From assembly GCA_045605445.1 (NCBI GenBank), contig JAZUPZ010000029.1:62001-126000 (forward strand): a stretch of 64,000 nt of DNA, given 5' to 3'. Origin of the DNA: CAZMHL01 sp045605445. GTDB lineage: Bacteria > Bacillota > Clostridia > RGIG6154. The notes under the pieces were generated by a model that saw only the letters and a list, made by a program, of their open reading frames with translations, had not been told where the DNA came from and searched no databases. The translations under genes were made by a program, and so were the position numbers. This document shows, in pieces, positions 1-8,649 of the stretch. How positions within the stretch are numbered: the stretch's first letter is position 1; each line of letters begins with the position of its first letter.

Positions 1-687
1 CAAAAAGGGCTTGAAGAGGAGGGAACTCTTCCCGGAGGGCTTGACGTTAAAAGAAAAGCAAAATTCCTTTTTAATCAGAGGCATATGGACGAAAGCAGCG
101 AAACAAAGCAGAATCGAATTGTTTGCTCCTATGCTTTTGCAACCTCCGAGCAGAATGCCTGCGGCGGAATTGTTGTAACTGCGCCAACCTGCGGAGCTTC
201 GGGAGTTCTTCCTGCGGTTTTGCTGTATAATCAGGAAAAAAGAGGATTTACGGATAAGGAAATTTACAGAGCTCTTGCGGTTGCGGGGCTTGTGGGAACG
301 ATAATAAAAACCAATGCCTCCATAAGCGGGGCAGAGTGCGGATGTCAGGCAGAAATCGGAACAGCGTGTTCAATGGCAGCGGCAGCTCTGGGGCAGCTTT
401 TCGGTCTTGAAATTGACCAGATTGAGTATGCTGCAGAGGTCGCAATGGAGCACCATCTGGGACTTACCTGCGACCCTATTGCAGAGCTTGTGCAAATTCC
501 CTGCATTGAAAGAAATGCAGTTGCGGCAATGAGAGCAATAAACTCGGTTAGTCTTGCAAATTTTCTGAGCGGCTCCAGAAAAATTTCCTTCGACCTGGTG
601 ATAGATACAATGTACGAAACAGGTAAAGATATGTCTAAAAATTACAGAGAAACAAGCGAAGGCGGACTTGCAAAGCTTTATAACTAA
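1..687 (+). CDS. sdaA: L-serine dehydratase, iron-sulfur type (3' part, 5' end outside window)
   Basis: Deaminates L-serine to pyruvate and ammonia with an oxygen-sensitive [4Fe-4S] cluster. The reading frame is open from base 1, so the gene begins upstream. The visible 228 residues are the alpha-chain region. They include the linker GTLPGG, the motif APTCGASGVLPAVL, and the three cysteine contexts expected to hold the cluster: GAECGCQAE, LTCDP and IPCIERNA. A first Met occurs at base 85, but conserved sequence precedes it, so it is not the start. The protein resembles the single-chain SdaA/TdcG form rather than the split AA/AB form, though the missing N-terminus leaves this unproven. No terminator hairpin is obvious after the stop. 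Confidence 0.9.
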   Translation, partial: QKGLEEEGTLPGGLDVKRKAKFLFNQRHMDESSETKQNRIVCSYAFATSEQNACGGIVVTAPTCGASGVLPAVLLYNQEKRGFTDKEIYRALAVAGLVGTIIKTNASISGAECGCQAEIGTACSMAAAALGQLFGLEIDQIEYAAEVAMEHHLGLTCDPIAELVQIPCIERNAVAAMRAINSVSLANFLSGSRKISFDLVIDTMYETGKDMSKNYRETSEGGLAKLYN

Positions 688-804
688 AGGTCTGCTGTAA
701 AGACAAGCCGTCAAAAAAACAACGGAAAAATAGGAGCATATGAAACTGTATTCTTAAAACAGAAATGTTGAATTGACTTTTATATACAAGAAACGGAGAA
801 ACTT

Positions 805-3576
805 ATGAAAAATACACAGCAAAAAGCAGCTGCAAAAAAATTTGTTGAATACTGGAAAGATAAAGGTTATGAAAAGGGCGAAAGTCAACCCTTCTGGCTT
901 GAATTGCTTGAAAGCGTGTTCGGAATTGAAAATCCTGCTCATTATATAAAGTTTGAAGAGCAGGTTCACCTTGATCATACAAGCTTTATTGACGGGCATA
1001 TTCCCGCAACTCATGTTTTAATTGAACAAAAGGGAAGAAATAAGGATTTAAGAAAGGGTATAAAGCAGTCCGACGGAAGCTTTCTTACTCCTTTTCAGCA
1101 GGCACAGCGCTATTCGGCTGTTTTGCCATACTCTCAGAGACCTCGCTGGATAGTAACCTGCAACTTTGAAGAATTTTTGATTTACGATATGGAAAAGCCC
1201 ACCGGTGAACCGGAAAGTATTCTTCTTGAAAACCTTGAAAAAGAGTATTATCGTTTGCAGTTCCTTGTAGATGCTCAGGACGATAACGTAAAAAAAGAAA
1301 TGGAAATATCCATTCAGGCGGGAAAAATAGTAGGCGTTTTATACGACGAGCTTCTTAAACAGTATAACGATGCTGAAAGCGAAGAAATACTGAAAAGCCT
1401 TAATATGCTTTGTGTTCGCCTTGTTTTCTGTCTTTATGCTGAAGATGCCGGTATTTTTGGCGGACATAATAAATTTCATAACTACTTAAAAGCAACTCCC
1501 GTCAAATATGCAAGACAGGCATTGATTGACCTTTTTAAGGTTCTTGATACAAAAGTTGAGGACAGAGACAGATATATGGACGAAGCTCTGGCTCAGTTTC
1601 CTTATGTGAACGGGGGCTTGTTTGCCGATGAAAAAATAATAATTCCGCCCCTTAATGAAAAAATAATCAATCTTATTCTTGAAAAAGCAAGTGAAGATTT
1701 TGACTGGTCAGATATTTCTCCTACCATTTTCGGCGCCGTATTTGAAAGCACGTTAAACCCCGAAACAAGGCGTTCCGGCGGAATGCACTACACCTCTATT
1801 GAAAATATTCATAAGGTTATTGACCCGCTTTTTCTTGATGAACTGAAGGAAGAGCTCGAGGAAATAAAAGACCTGAAGGTTCAGAAAACAAAAGAGGCAA
1901 AGCTTTACGGCTTTATTGAAAAAATTTCAAAACTTAATTTTCTTGACCCTGCCTGCGGAAGCGGAAATTTTCTTACAGAAACCTATATTTCTTTAAGACG
2001 TCTTGAAAATGAAGCAATAAGAGAAATAACAAACGGGGAAATTCTCTTTGACACGGTAATTGATATAAAGGTTTCAATAAAACAGTTTTACGGAATTGAA
2101 ATTAACGATTTTGCCGTAACAGTAGCAAAAACAGCTCTCTGGATTGCAGAAAGTCAAATGCTTAAAGAAACAGAGGAAATAATTCATATGAATCTCGATT
2201 TTCTGCCGCTTAAATCTTATGCCAACATTGTTGAGGGCAACGCCCTCCGACTTAACTGGAACGATGTCATACCTAAAGAAAATCTTAACTACATTATGGG
2301 CAATCCGCCGTTTGTTGGTACAAAAATGATGGTAGCCGAACAGAAGCAAGATACAAAGGCGGTAATTGGTGAATGGAAAAACTATGGCACTTTGGATTAT
2401 GTTGCTTGTTGGTACAAAAAGGCTACAGATTATATTACTGATACAAGAATAAAGTGTGCCTTTGTTTCAACCAATTCTATATGTCAAGGAGAGCAGGTAA
2501 CGCACCTTTGGAAACCTTTGTTTGATGCGGGAATACAAATTGTCTTTGCTCATGGCACTTTCCAATGGGACAGCGAAGCGTCGTTAAAGGCTCATGTTCA
2601 TTGTGTTATTGTTGGCTTTGCTATGTCAAATGTTATTTTGGATAAATATTTGTTTGATAACGGTAGATACAGAAAAGTGAATAATATAAATGGCTATCTT
2701 GTTGAAGCACCGAGTGTGTTCATTGAAAATCGCAAACAACCGCTATGCGATGTTGCGGCTATGCACAACGGTTGTAAATTTTTGGACGATGGCAACTATG
2801 TGTTTACTAAAGAAGAAATGCTCGATTTTATTTCAAAAGACCCTGTGGCAAAGCTATTTATCAGACCGTATTTAGGGGCACAAAACTTTATTAGTGGAGA
2901 AAAATTATTTTGTATATGGTTGAAAAATGCTGACCCGTCAGAAATGCGGAGGTCGCATTTGGTTATGGAACGAGTAAGAAAAGTTAAAGAATTCAGACTG
3001 TCTTGCAATAGTCCGGACACTCAAAAATATGCTGAACGCCCCACGCTACCTACAAGACTTGCATATTATAGTGCGGATAGAAATACAGATGTACTTTTGG
3101 TTCCTATTGTTTCTTCTCAAAGGCGGAAGTATCTCCCGATTGGTTATGTGGATAAGGATACCATTGTATCGTATTCTTGTATGGTAATTCCAGAAGCAAC
3201 GACGTATCAATTTGGAATTTTGGAATCGAATGTTCATACCGCTTGGATGCGCACCTTCTGCGGTAGACTGAAAAGTGATTATAGATACTCAAATACGATT
3301 GTCTACAACAACTTCCCTTGGCCGTCGCCAACAGAGGAACAAAAGGCGAAAATTGAAGAAACTGCTCAGGCGATACTTAATGCAAGGGCGCTTTATCCCG
3401 ATTGTTCTCTGGCAGATTTGTATGACGAGCTTACAATGCCTCCCGAGCTCAGGAAGGCACATCAGGAGAATGATAAGGCGGTTATGAGAGCCTACGGTTT
3501 TGATGTTAAAACCACAACCGAATCTTCCTGTGTTGCAGAGCTTATGAAAATGTATCAGAAATTAACAGAAAAATAA
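805..3576 (+). CDS. Type IIG (MmeI-like) restriction-modification enzyme
   Basis: A single 923-residue chain that should both methylate adenine and cleave DNA. Near the N-terminus, Asp63 followed by Glu74-Gln-Lys76 fits the PD-(D/E)xK nuclease motif of the MmeI family. The class I methyltransferase motif DPACGSGNFL lies near residue 381 and the catalytic NPPF near residue 500. A target-recognition domain follows (about 520-840), then a short helical C-terminus. Length matches MmeI (about 920). No separate specificity or nuclease gene is adjacent, as expected for this type. Codon use changes inside the recognition domain (more CAA, TTG and ATA than the flanks), suggesting that this segment was exchanged. 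Both catalytic motifs look intact. Confidence 0.88.
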   Translation: MKNTQQKAAAKKFVEYWKDKGYEKGESQPFWLELLESVFGIENPAHYIKFEEQVHLDHTSFIDGHIPATHVLIEQKGRNKDLRKGIKQSDGSFLTPFQQAQRYSAVLPYSQRPRWIVTCNFEEFLIYDMEKPTGEPESILLENLEKEYYRLQFLVDAQDDNVKKEMEISIQAGKIVGVLYDELLKQYNDAESEEILKSLNMLCVRLVFCLYAEDAGIFGGHNKFHNYLKATPVKYARQALIDLFKVLDTKVEDRDRYMDEALAQFPYVNGGLFADEKIIIPPLNEKIINLILEKASEDFDWSDISPTIFGAVFESTLNPETRRSGGMHYTSIENIHKVIDPLFLDELKEELEEIKDLKVQKTKEAKLYGFIEKISKLNFLDPACGSGNFLTETYISLRRLENEAIREITNGEILFDTVIDIKVSIKQFYGIEINDFAVTVAKTALWIAESQMLKETEEIIHMNLDFLPLKSYANIVEGNALRLNWNDVIPKENLNYIMGNPPFVGTKMMVAEQKQDTKAVIGEWKNYGTLDYVACWYKKATDYITDTRIKCAFVSTNSICQGEQVTHLWKPLFDAGIQIVFAHGTFQWDSEASLKAHVHCVIVGFAMSNVILDKYLFDNGRYRKVNNINGYLVEAPSVFIENRKQPLCDVAAMHNGCKFLDDGNYVFTKEEMLDFISKDPVAKLFIRPYLGAQNFISGEKLFCIWLKNADPSEMRRSHLVMERVRKVKEFRLSCNSPDTQKYAERPTLPTRLAYYSADRNTDVLLVPIVSSQRRKYLPIGYVDKDTIVSYSCMVIPEATTYQFGILESNVHTAWMRTFCGRLKSDYRYSNTIVYNNFPWPSPTEEQKAKIEETAQAILNARALYPDCSLADLYDELTMPPELRKAHQENDKAVMRAYGFDVKTTTESSCVAELMKMYQKLTEK

Positions 3577-3584
3577 AATCAAAA

Positions 3585-3614
3585 CAAACACCGACAGAAA
3601 TCTGTCGATGTTTG
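3585..3614. terminator. Hairpin, probable terminator of mscL (minus strand)
   Basis: Two 14-nt arms (3585-3598 and 3601-3614) pair with one mismatch around a 2-nt centre. Read on the minus strand the stem is followed by TTTTGATTTT, the usual intrinsic-terminator pattern, so it best serves the minus-strand mscL. Read on the plus strand no T-run follows. Confidence 0.6.
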
Positions 3615-3622
3615 CACGTTCA

Positions 3623-3650
3623 CTATTAACTATTATCTATTAACTATTAT
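3623..3650. repeat. Two tandem copies of a 14-bp AT-rich unit
   Basis: CTATTAACTATTAT occurs at 3623-3636 and again, identically, at 3637-3650, between two convergent genes. I see no coding or regulatory role. A similar low-complexity tandem lies at about 47670-47698. Confidence 0.85.
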
Positions 3651-3661
3651 CTGAAAAAAGA

Positions 3662-4057
3662 TTAGCAATCTTTTTTCAAAAGGTCTCTTATTTCTTCAAG
3701 AAGCTTTATATCTGCAGGGGTTTCTTCCACTATTTCTTCAACAATCTCTTCTTTTTTACCCAGAGTTTTGAGCTTGTTAATTGTTTTAACAACAAAGAAA
3801 AGACAAACCGCAACAATTAAGAAGTTTACAAAATTCTGGATAAGATTTCCGTATTTAATCTGGGAATCGCCGATGGTAATTGCAAGCCCCGTAAAGTCCT
3901 TTCCGCCAATGATTACGCCTACAAGGGGCATAATGATATCGTCAACAATTGACTTTACAATGGTGGTGAAGGCAGTACCGATAACCATACCGATAGCCAG
4001 GTCGAGCATATTGCCTTTAATGGCAAATTCCTTGAATTCAGCTAATAACTTTTTCAT
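3662..4057 (-). CDS. mscL: Large-conductance mechanosensitive channel MscL
   Basis: A 131-residue inner-membrane channel that opens under membrane tension to release solutes on osmotic downshock. The N-terminal amphipathic stretch (KEFAIKGNMLDLAIGMVIGTAF) leads into TM1, followed by the periplasmic loop, TM2 (about 75-95) and a charged C-terminal helix. Length is normal for the family. I chose the Met at 4057 because AAGGAG (4065-4070) sits 7 nt upstream. A longer in-frame reading from 4108 would add residues not seen in the family. The gene is a single unit, convergent with the restriction enzyme gene. Confidence 0.95.
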   Translation of the reverse strand: MKKLLAEFKEFAIKGNMLDLAIGMVIGTAFTTIVKSIVDDIIMPLVGVIIGGKDFTGLAITIGDSQIKYGNLIQNFVNFLIVAVCLFFVVKTINKLKTLGKKEEIVEEIVEETPADIKLLEEIRDLLKKDC

Positions 4058-4172
4058 ACAAAATCTCCTTTTTGCTGAATTTGTACCCAAAGGTACAAAA
4101 TCCGACATTTTTTATGCTTAAAAGATATCATAAAAAAAGCCTTGTGTCAAGGGAATAAAGGACATTATTTTG

Positions 4173-4201
4173 TTGACAAAAGGAGTGTAAATATATATAA
4201 T
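4173..4201 (+). promoter_or_regulatory. Consensus sigma-A promoter of the polysaccharide operon
   Basis: TTGACA (4173-4178) and TATAAT (4196-4201) are both exact and separated by 17 bp. The start codon of the first gene is at 4315, so the transcript carries a leader of about 110 nt. No second promoter of comparable quality was noticed in the following 18 kb. Confidence 0.88.
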
Positions 4202-4207
4202 ATATTA

Positions 4208-4314
4208 TAGGTATGTTTAGTTGGGCCGGTCTTGAATTTTTATCCGCATATCGTTGACGGTTTTTTTGTTCCTGATCTGCCGAACTTTTATTTTTTACCT
4301 GAGGAGAAATTATT
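4208..4314 (+). promoter_or_regulatory. 5' leader of the polysaccharide operon
   Basis: Untranslated leader of about 107 nt. It contains a weak CCG/CGG stem (about 4243-4260) followed by seven T residues, which could act as an attenuator but is too short to be convincing. It ends with GAGGAG eight nt before the ATG. I recognise no known riboswitch. Confidence 0.4.
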
Positions 4315-5508
4315 ATGAGAAATATTCAGTTTTCGCCACCCGATATTTCCGAAGAGGAAATAAAAAAGGTCGGGGAGGCTTTGAGGTCCGGTTGGATTAC
4401 AACGGGGCCTATGACTAAAGACTTTGAAAGAAGAGTAGCAGACTATTGTAACACAAACAGAGCGGTTTGTCTTAATTCCCAGACGGCGTGTGCCGAAATG
4501 ACCCTTCGTCTGCTGGGAGTGGGCGAGGGTGACGAGGTTATTACCACCGCTTATACATACACTGCTACGGCGTCGGTAATCTGTCACACAGGTGCGACGC
4601 CTGTTCTTGTTGACACAAAAAAAGACAGCTTTGAAATTGACATAGAAAAAGCCGCAGAGCTTATAAACGAGAAAACAAAAGTTATAATTCCCGTTGATAT
4701 AGCGGGAGTTCCTTGCGATTACGACAAAATTTTCCAAATGGTGGAAAGCAAAAAAAGCCTTTTTAAACCTAACAACGAAATTCAGAAGGCTTTCGGAAGA
4801 GTAATTGTTATGGCTGACGGAGCACACTCCTTTGGTGCAACCTACAAGGGCAAAAAAGCGGGAAGCGTTGCAGACTTTACAAATTTTTCCTTCCATGCGG
4901 TTAAAAATTTAACAACCGCCGAGGGCGGAGCCGTTGCCTGGAAAGATATAGAGGGAATTGACAACGAGGAGCTTTATAAACAGTATATGCTTTTATCCCT
5001 TCACGGTCAGTCAAAGGATGCTCTGGCGAAAACAAAGCCCGGTGCCTGGGAATACGACATTGTTGCTCCCAACTATAAGTGTAATATGACCGACGTTGTT
5101 GCGGCAATAGGCCATGTTCAGCTTGACAGATATGATGCTCTTCTTGCAAAGAGAAGAAAATACATAGAAATGTATAACGAGGCTTTGAAAACTTTAAACG
5201 TTCAGGTGCTTGATCACTATAACAGCGAGCATATGTCAAGCGGCCATCTTTATCTTATGAGGCTTCTTGGCAAAGACTGCGATTTCAGAAATGAATTTAT
5301 AGTTAAAATGGCTGAGCAGGGAGTTGCAACAAATGTTCACTACAAGCCCCTTCCTCTGCTTACTGCATATAAAAACCTCGGCTTCGACATAAAGAATTTT
5401 CCAAATGCTTATGATATGTATAAAAACGAGGTTTCGCTTCCGCTCAACACGAAAATGACGGAGGATGACGTTTTGTATGTTGCGGAAAAAATCCGCTCAA
5501 TTTTGTAA
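4315..5508 (+). CDS. DegT/DnrJ/EryC1/StrS family sugar aminotransferase
   Basis: A PLP-dependent enzyme (397 aa) that transfers an amino group to a keto-sugar nucleotide, commonly at C4 of a UDP-deoxysugar. The N-terminal SGWITTGP and the PLP-lysine site FHAVKNLTTAEGG are visible, with the Schiff-base lysine at K197. Length is typical. It is the first gene of the polysaccharide operon and sits directly before a small initiating phosphosugar transferase, so its product is probably the sugar loaded on the lipid carrier. No matching 4,6-dehydratase is present in the window, so the keto-sugar must be made by a gene elsewhere. Confidence 0.9.
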   Translation: MRNIQFSPPDISEEEIKKVGEALRSGWITTGPMTKDFERRVADYCNTNRAVCLNSQTACAEMTLRLLGVGEGDEVITTAYTYTATASVICHTGATPVLVDTKKDSFEIDIEKAAELINEKTKVIIPVDIAGVPCDYDKIFQMVESKKSLFKPNNEIQKAFGRVIVMADGAHSFGATYKGKKAGSVADFTNFSFHAVKNLTTAEGGAVAWKDIEGIDNEELYKQYMLLSLHGQSKDALAKTKPGAWEYDIVAPNYKCNMTDVVAAIGHVQLDRYDALLAKRRKYIEMYNEALKTLNVQVLDHYNSEHMSSGHLYLMRLLGKDCDFRNEFIVKMAEQGVATNVHYKPLPLLTAYKNLGFDIKNFPNAYDMYKNEVSLPLNTKMTEDDVLYVAEKIRSIL

Positions 5509-5521
5509 GGGGGAACAGATT

Positions 5522-6157
5522 TTGTATAAGTGTTTTTTTAAGAGATTTTTTGATATTGTTATTTCGTTTTTCGGTGTTCTTGCGTTCTTACTTGTTTTCA
5601 TAATAGTTGCACCAATTATTCATTTTACCGACGGAGGTCCTGTTTTCTACAATGCACAGAGAAGGGGAAGAAACGGCGAGGTTTTCAAAATGTATAAATT
5701 CCGTTCAATGAAGGTAAACTCGCCCGACCTTCGCAATGCCGACGGCTCTACATATAACGGCGATAACGATCCCAGAGTTACAAAAATCGGAAGAATACTG
5801 AGAAAAACCAGCCTTGATGAAATTCCTCAGGTGCTCAATATTTTTCTTGGCGATATGAGCATCGTTGGTCCTCGTCCGGTGCTTCCTACAAAGCCCGTTG
5901 ACAGAACCGATGAAATGAGAATGAAAAGGTTCAGCGTAAGACCCGGTCTTACAGGATATAATCAGGCATATTTCAGAAATTCCGTTGATCAGGAAACAAA
6001 GCTTAAAAACGACTGCTACTATGTTGACCATCTTACCTTTATGATGGACGTTAAGGTTATTTTTGTAACTGCATTAAACGTTCTCAGAAGAAAAAATGTT
6101 TACGTTGAACAGGGTGAAACTCATATTGCGCCCGAAAAGGAAGAGGTTAACAAATAA
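5522..6157 (+). CDS. Initiating sugar-phosphate transferase (PglC/WcaJ C-terminal type)
   Basis: A 211-residue monotopic membrane enzyme that moves a sugar phosphate from a nucleotide sugar to undecaprenyl phosphate, starting the repeat unit. One hydrophobic segment lies near residues 10-35. After it come the family motifs GGPVFYNAQRRG, YKFRSM, KTSLDEIPQ and GPRPVLP. The short length is like PglC rather than the long WbaP/WcaJ forms. I chose TTG at 5522 because AAGGGGGAA ends 7 nt upstream. An in-frame ATG at 5465 would overlap the preceding gene by 44 nt and add unconserved residues. The stop overlaps the next ATG (TAATG). Confidence 0.88.
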   Translation: MYKCFFKRFFDIVISFFGVLAFLLVFIIVAPIIHFTDGGPVFYNAQRRGRNGEVFKMYKFRSMKVNSPDLRNADGSTYNGDNDPRVTKIGRILRKTSLDEIPQVLNIFLGDMSIVGPRPVLPTKPVDRTDEMRMKRFSVRPGLTGYNQAYFRNSVDQETKLKNDCYYVDHLTFMMDVKVIFVTALNVLRRKNVYVEQGETHIAPEKEEVNK

Positions 6158-7338
6158 TGAAAAAGCTAATGGTAATCGGAGCCTCTGTGCTTCAGCTTCC
6201 TGCAATAAAAAGAGGCAAGGAGCTGGGCTTTGAGGTTGCCGCCGTAGACTACGATGAAAATGCCGTAGGCATAAAGTATGCAGATAAATTTTATAATATC
6301 AGTACAATCGATGCCGAGGGCGTTACCGAAGCGGCAAAGGATTTTAAGGCAAACGGAATAATGACTCTTGCCTCTGATATGCCTATGCGCAGTGTTGCAA
6401 GGGCGGGAAAAGAGCTGGGACTTCCGGCAATTTCCGAAGAAACTGCAATTTGTGCTACCGATAAAGGAGAAATGATAAAATGCTTCAAAAAATGCGGTGT
6501 TCCTTCTCCCTGGTATTTTATTGCAAAAGACAAAAAAGAATTTGAAGAGCTTCTTGAAAAGGTTGAGTATCCCTGCATAATGAAGCCTCTTGACAATTCG
6601 GGAAGCCGTGGAATTATCCTTGCCAAAAGCAAAGAAGAACTCAAAGAAGGCTATGAATACAGCTCTTCAAACTCAAGAGGAGCGGGAGTAATAGTTGAAG
6701 AGTTTCTTACAGGAAAGGAAATAAGCGTTGAGGTTATGACCGTTAACGGCAAAGCGTATGTTCTTGCAGTTACCGATAAAACCACGACCGGTCATCCTCA
6801 CTTCGTTGAAACGGGACACGCTCAGCAGTCTGAGTTTACCGGCGAAATAAGAAAACAAATTGAAGAGGTTGCAAAAAAAGCAGTTTTCTCAGTAGGAATA
6901 GAAAACGGACCTGCCCACGTTGAAATGATGGTAACGGACAAGGGGCCGAAAATGATTGAGCTTGGTGCCCGAATGGGCGGCGACTGTATAACAACCCATC
7001 TTGTTCCCCTTTCAACGGGAATTGATATGGTTGAAGCAACCATAAGGGTTGCCTGCGGTGAAACTCCCGACCTTGAAAAGAAGTTTGACAAGGGCAGCGC
7101 AATAAGATATTTCAATGTGCCAAAAGGAAAAATAAAAGAAATAAAAGGCGTTGAAGAGGCAGAAAAGCTTGAAGGTGTAAAGGAAATTACCTTTGTTAAA
7201 AATGTTGGCGACGAGGCGGTTGAAATCAACAGTTCTGCCGACAGAGTGGGTTTTATTATCGCTCAGGGAAGAGATGCCTTCGAGGCAAAGGAAATCTGCA
7301 AAAAAGCGATGGAAATGATAAAAATAGTAATTGAGTAG
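6157..7338 (+). CDS. ATP-grasp domain ligase (first of two in tandem)
   Basis: A 393-residue carboxylate-amine/thiol ligase-like protein. The N-terminal pre-ATP-grasp domain resembles a Rossmann fold (VIGASVLQLPAIKRGKELG). The ATP-grasp core contains PCIMKPLDNSGSRGI (about residues 138-152) and the metal/phosphate loop IELGARMGGD (about 267-276). The family joins a carboxylate to an amine or similar nucleophile through an acyl phosphate. Substrates cannot be read from the sequence. In this operon it could acylate an amino sugar made by the DegT enzyme, but that is inference. Translation is coupled to the preceding gene. Confidence 0.82.
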   Translation: MKKLMVIGASVLQLPAIKRGKELGFEVAAVDYDENAVGIKYADKFYNISTIDAEGVTEAAKDFKANGIMTLASDMPMRSVARAGKELGLPAISEETAICATDKGEMIKCFKKCGVPSPWYFIAKDKKEFEELLEKVEYPCIMKPLDNSGSRGIILAKSKEELKEGYEYSSSNSRGAGVIVEEFLTGKEISVEVMTVNGKAYVLAVTDKTTTGHPHFVETGHAQQSEFTGEIRKQIEEVAKKAVFSVGIENGPAHVEMMVTDKGPKMIELGARMGGDCITTHLVPLSTGIDMVEATIRVACGETPDLEKKFDKGSAIRYFNVPKGKIKEIKGVEEAEKLEGVKEITFVKNVGDEAVEINSSADRVGFIIAQGRDAFEAKEICKKAMEMIKIVIE

Positions 7339-7347
7339 GTGTGAATT

Positions 7348-8646
7348 ATGGATTTAAAAAATAAAACACTGCTTCTTATGGGCGGCGGTGCTTATGCAAA
7401 AGGACTTAAAAAATATAAAGACGAAAAGGGCTTTAAAATGATTGCCGTTGGCAGAGATGCCGACACTCCTCTCAGCAGAATAGCAGACGAGTTTTATCAG
7501 ATTAACACTCAGGATGTTGATGCAGTATCAAAGCTTGTTGAGGAAAAGGGAATCGACGGAATTTTTGTAGGCTCCTCAGAGGTTAATATCGACCCTGCAA
7601 TAAAGGTTGCAGAAAGAACCGGCGCAAGATTTTACACCGACAGAAAACAGTGGGACCTTATTTCAAACAAGGCAAGATTCAAGGAGTTCAGCAGAAAGAA
7701 CAATGTTCCCGTTGTTCCCGAATTCAGACTTACAAAGGAATTAAAAGAGGAAGACCTTGAAAAGCTCGTTTTTCCGATAATGATAAAGCCTGTTGACAGC
7801 AGCGGTGCCAGAGGTCTTTATGTGTGCTACACAAAAGAGGACCTGCTTAAAAATTACAGCGAAGCCTTAAAGTGGTCACAAAGCGGAGAAATTATCGTTG
7901 AGAAGCTTATAACCGACAGCGACGAGGTTTTCTTTTACTACACAATGCAGGACGGAAACTACAGCCTTTCTGCGGCGTTTACAAAGCATAAAGTTATATC
8001 TGGAAGTGAATATGTTGATGCAACCCTTCCTATTTTCCATATGTACCCCTGCAAATACGTTCCCGAATTTTTAAGGGATGTTGACCCGGGCGTTAAAAAA
8101 ATGTTCAGGGAAATGGGACTCAAAAACGGCGTTATAATGCTTCAGGGCTTTGTAAACAAAGAAGGAAAATTCTGCTTCTTCGAGTCGGGCTTCAGAATGG
8201 GCGGCGAGCAGATGTATATTTTAACCGATTATCAGTGGGGAATTAACTCCCTTGAAATGATGGTTAACTATGCCCTTACCGGAAGTATGGCAGATTTTGA
8301 TATAAGCGAAAAAGACGATGCAAGGTTCAGACATCCCTGCTGCAACTACTATGTAAGCCTTAAATCAGGGGTAATAAAGGAAATGAACGGCATTGAAGAG
8401 GTTGAAAAAATGCCTGAGGTTCTTAATGTAACCGTAATGAGTCAGCCGGGAGACGTTATTCCCGAAACTAATGCGCTTGAACGTTGCTGTCTCAGAATTC
8501 ACGTTGTGGGAGAAACAAAGGAAAAGCTTGCAAAGGCTCTTGAAAAAATCAGCGCAACCTTAAGAATTATCTCAACAGAAAACGAAGAAATGCAGATTGA
8601 GCATCTTACATATGAAAGATGCCTCGATGCAATAGAAAGGTCTTAA
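7348..8646 (+). CDS. ATP-grasp domain ligase (second of two in tandem)
   Basis: A 432-residue protein of the same general fold as its upstream neighbour but clearly diverged, so it is either an old duplicate or a partner. The nucleotide-binding region IMIKPVDSSGARGLY lies near residues 145-160 and a metal-loop equivalent, ESGFRMGGEQ, near 276-285. The usual Asn/Ala after Glu is replaced by Ser-Gly-Phe. It starts 10 nt after the previous stop. The substrate is unknown. An adjacent pair of ATP-grasp genes suggests two successive ligations or a heteromeric enzyme. Confidence 0.78.
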   Translation: MDLKNKTLLLMGGGAYAKGLKKYKDEKGFKMIAVGRDADTPLSRIADEFYQINTQDVDAVSKLVEEKGIDGIFVGSSEVNIDPAIKVAERTGARFYTDRKQWDLISNKARFKEFSRKNNVPVVPEFRLTKELKEEDLEKLVFPIMIKPVDSSGARGLYVCYTKEDLLKNYSEALKWSQSGEIIVEKLITDSDEVFFYYTMQDGNYSLSAAFTKHKVISGSEYVDATLPIFHMYPCKYVPEFLRDVDPGVKKMFREMGLKNGVIMLQGFVNKEGKFCFFESGFRMGGEQMYILTDYQWGINSLEMMVNYALTGSMADFDISEKDDARFRHPCCNYYVSLKSGVIKEMNGIEEVEKMPEVLNVTVMSQPGDVIPETNALERCCLRIHVVGETKEKLAKALEKISATLRIISTENEEMQIEHLTYERCLDAIERS

Positions 8647-8649
8647 ATT

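Noticed and set aside
738..755. Five-codon open frame ATGAAACTGTATTCTTAA preceded by AGGAG
   Set aside because: Too short to claim as a gene; I have no support from a leader-peptide context, since the downstream restriction enzyme has no attenuator structure.
4065..4108. MscL start at 4108
   Set aside because: The extra 17 residues are not found in MscL proteins, and the binding site AAGGAG lies inside that extension, right before the Met at 4057.
5465..5521. ATG start at 5465 for the sugar-phosphate transferase
   Set aside because: It overlaps the preceding aminotransferase by 44 nt, has no binding site and adds unconserved residues; TTG at 5522 has AAGGGGGAA at good spacing.
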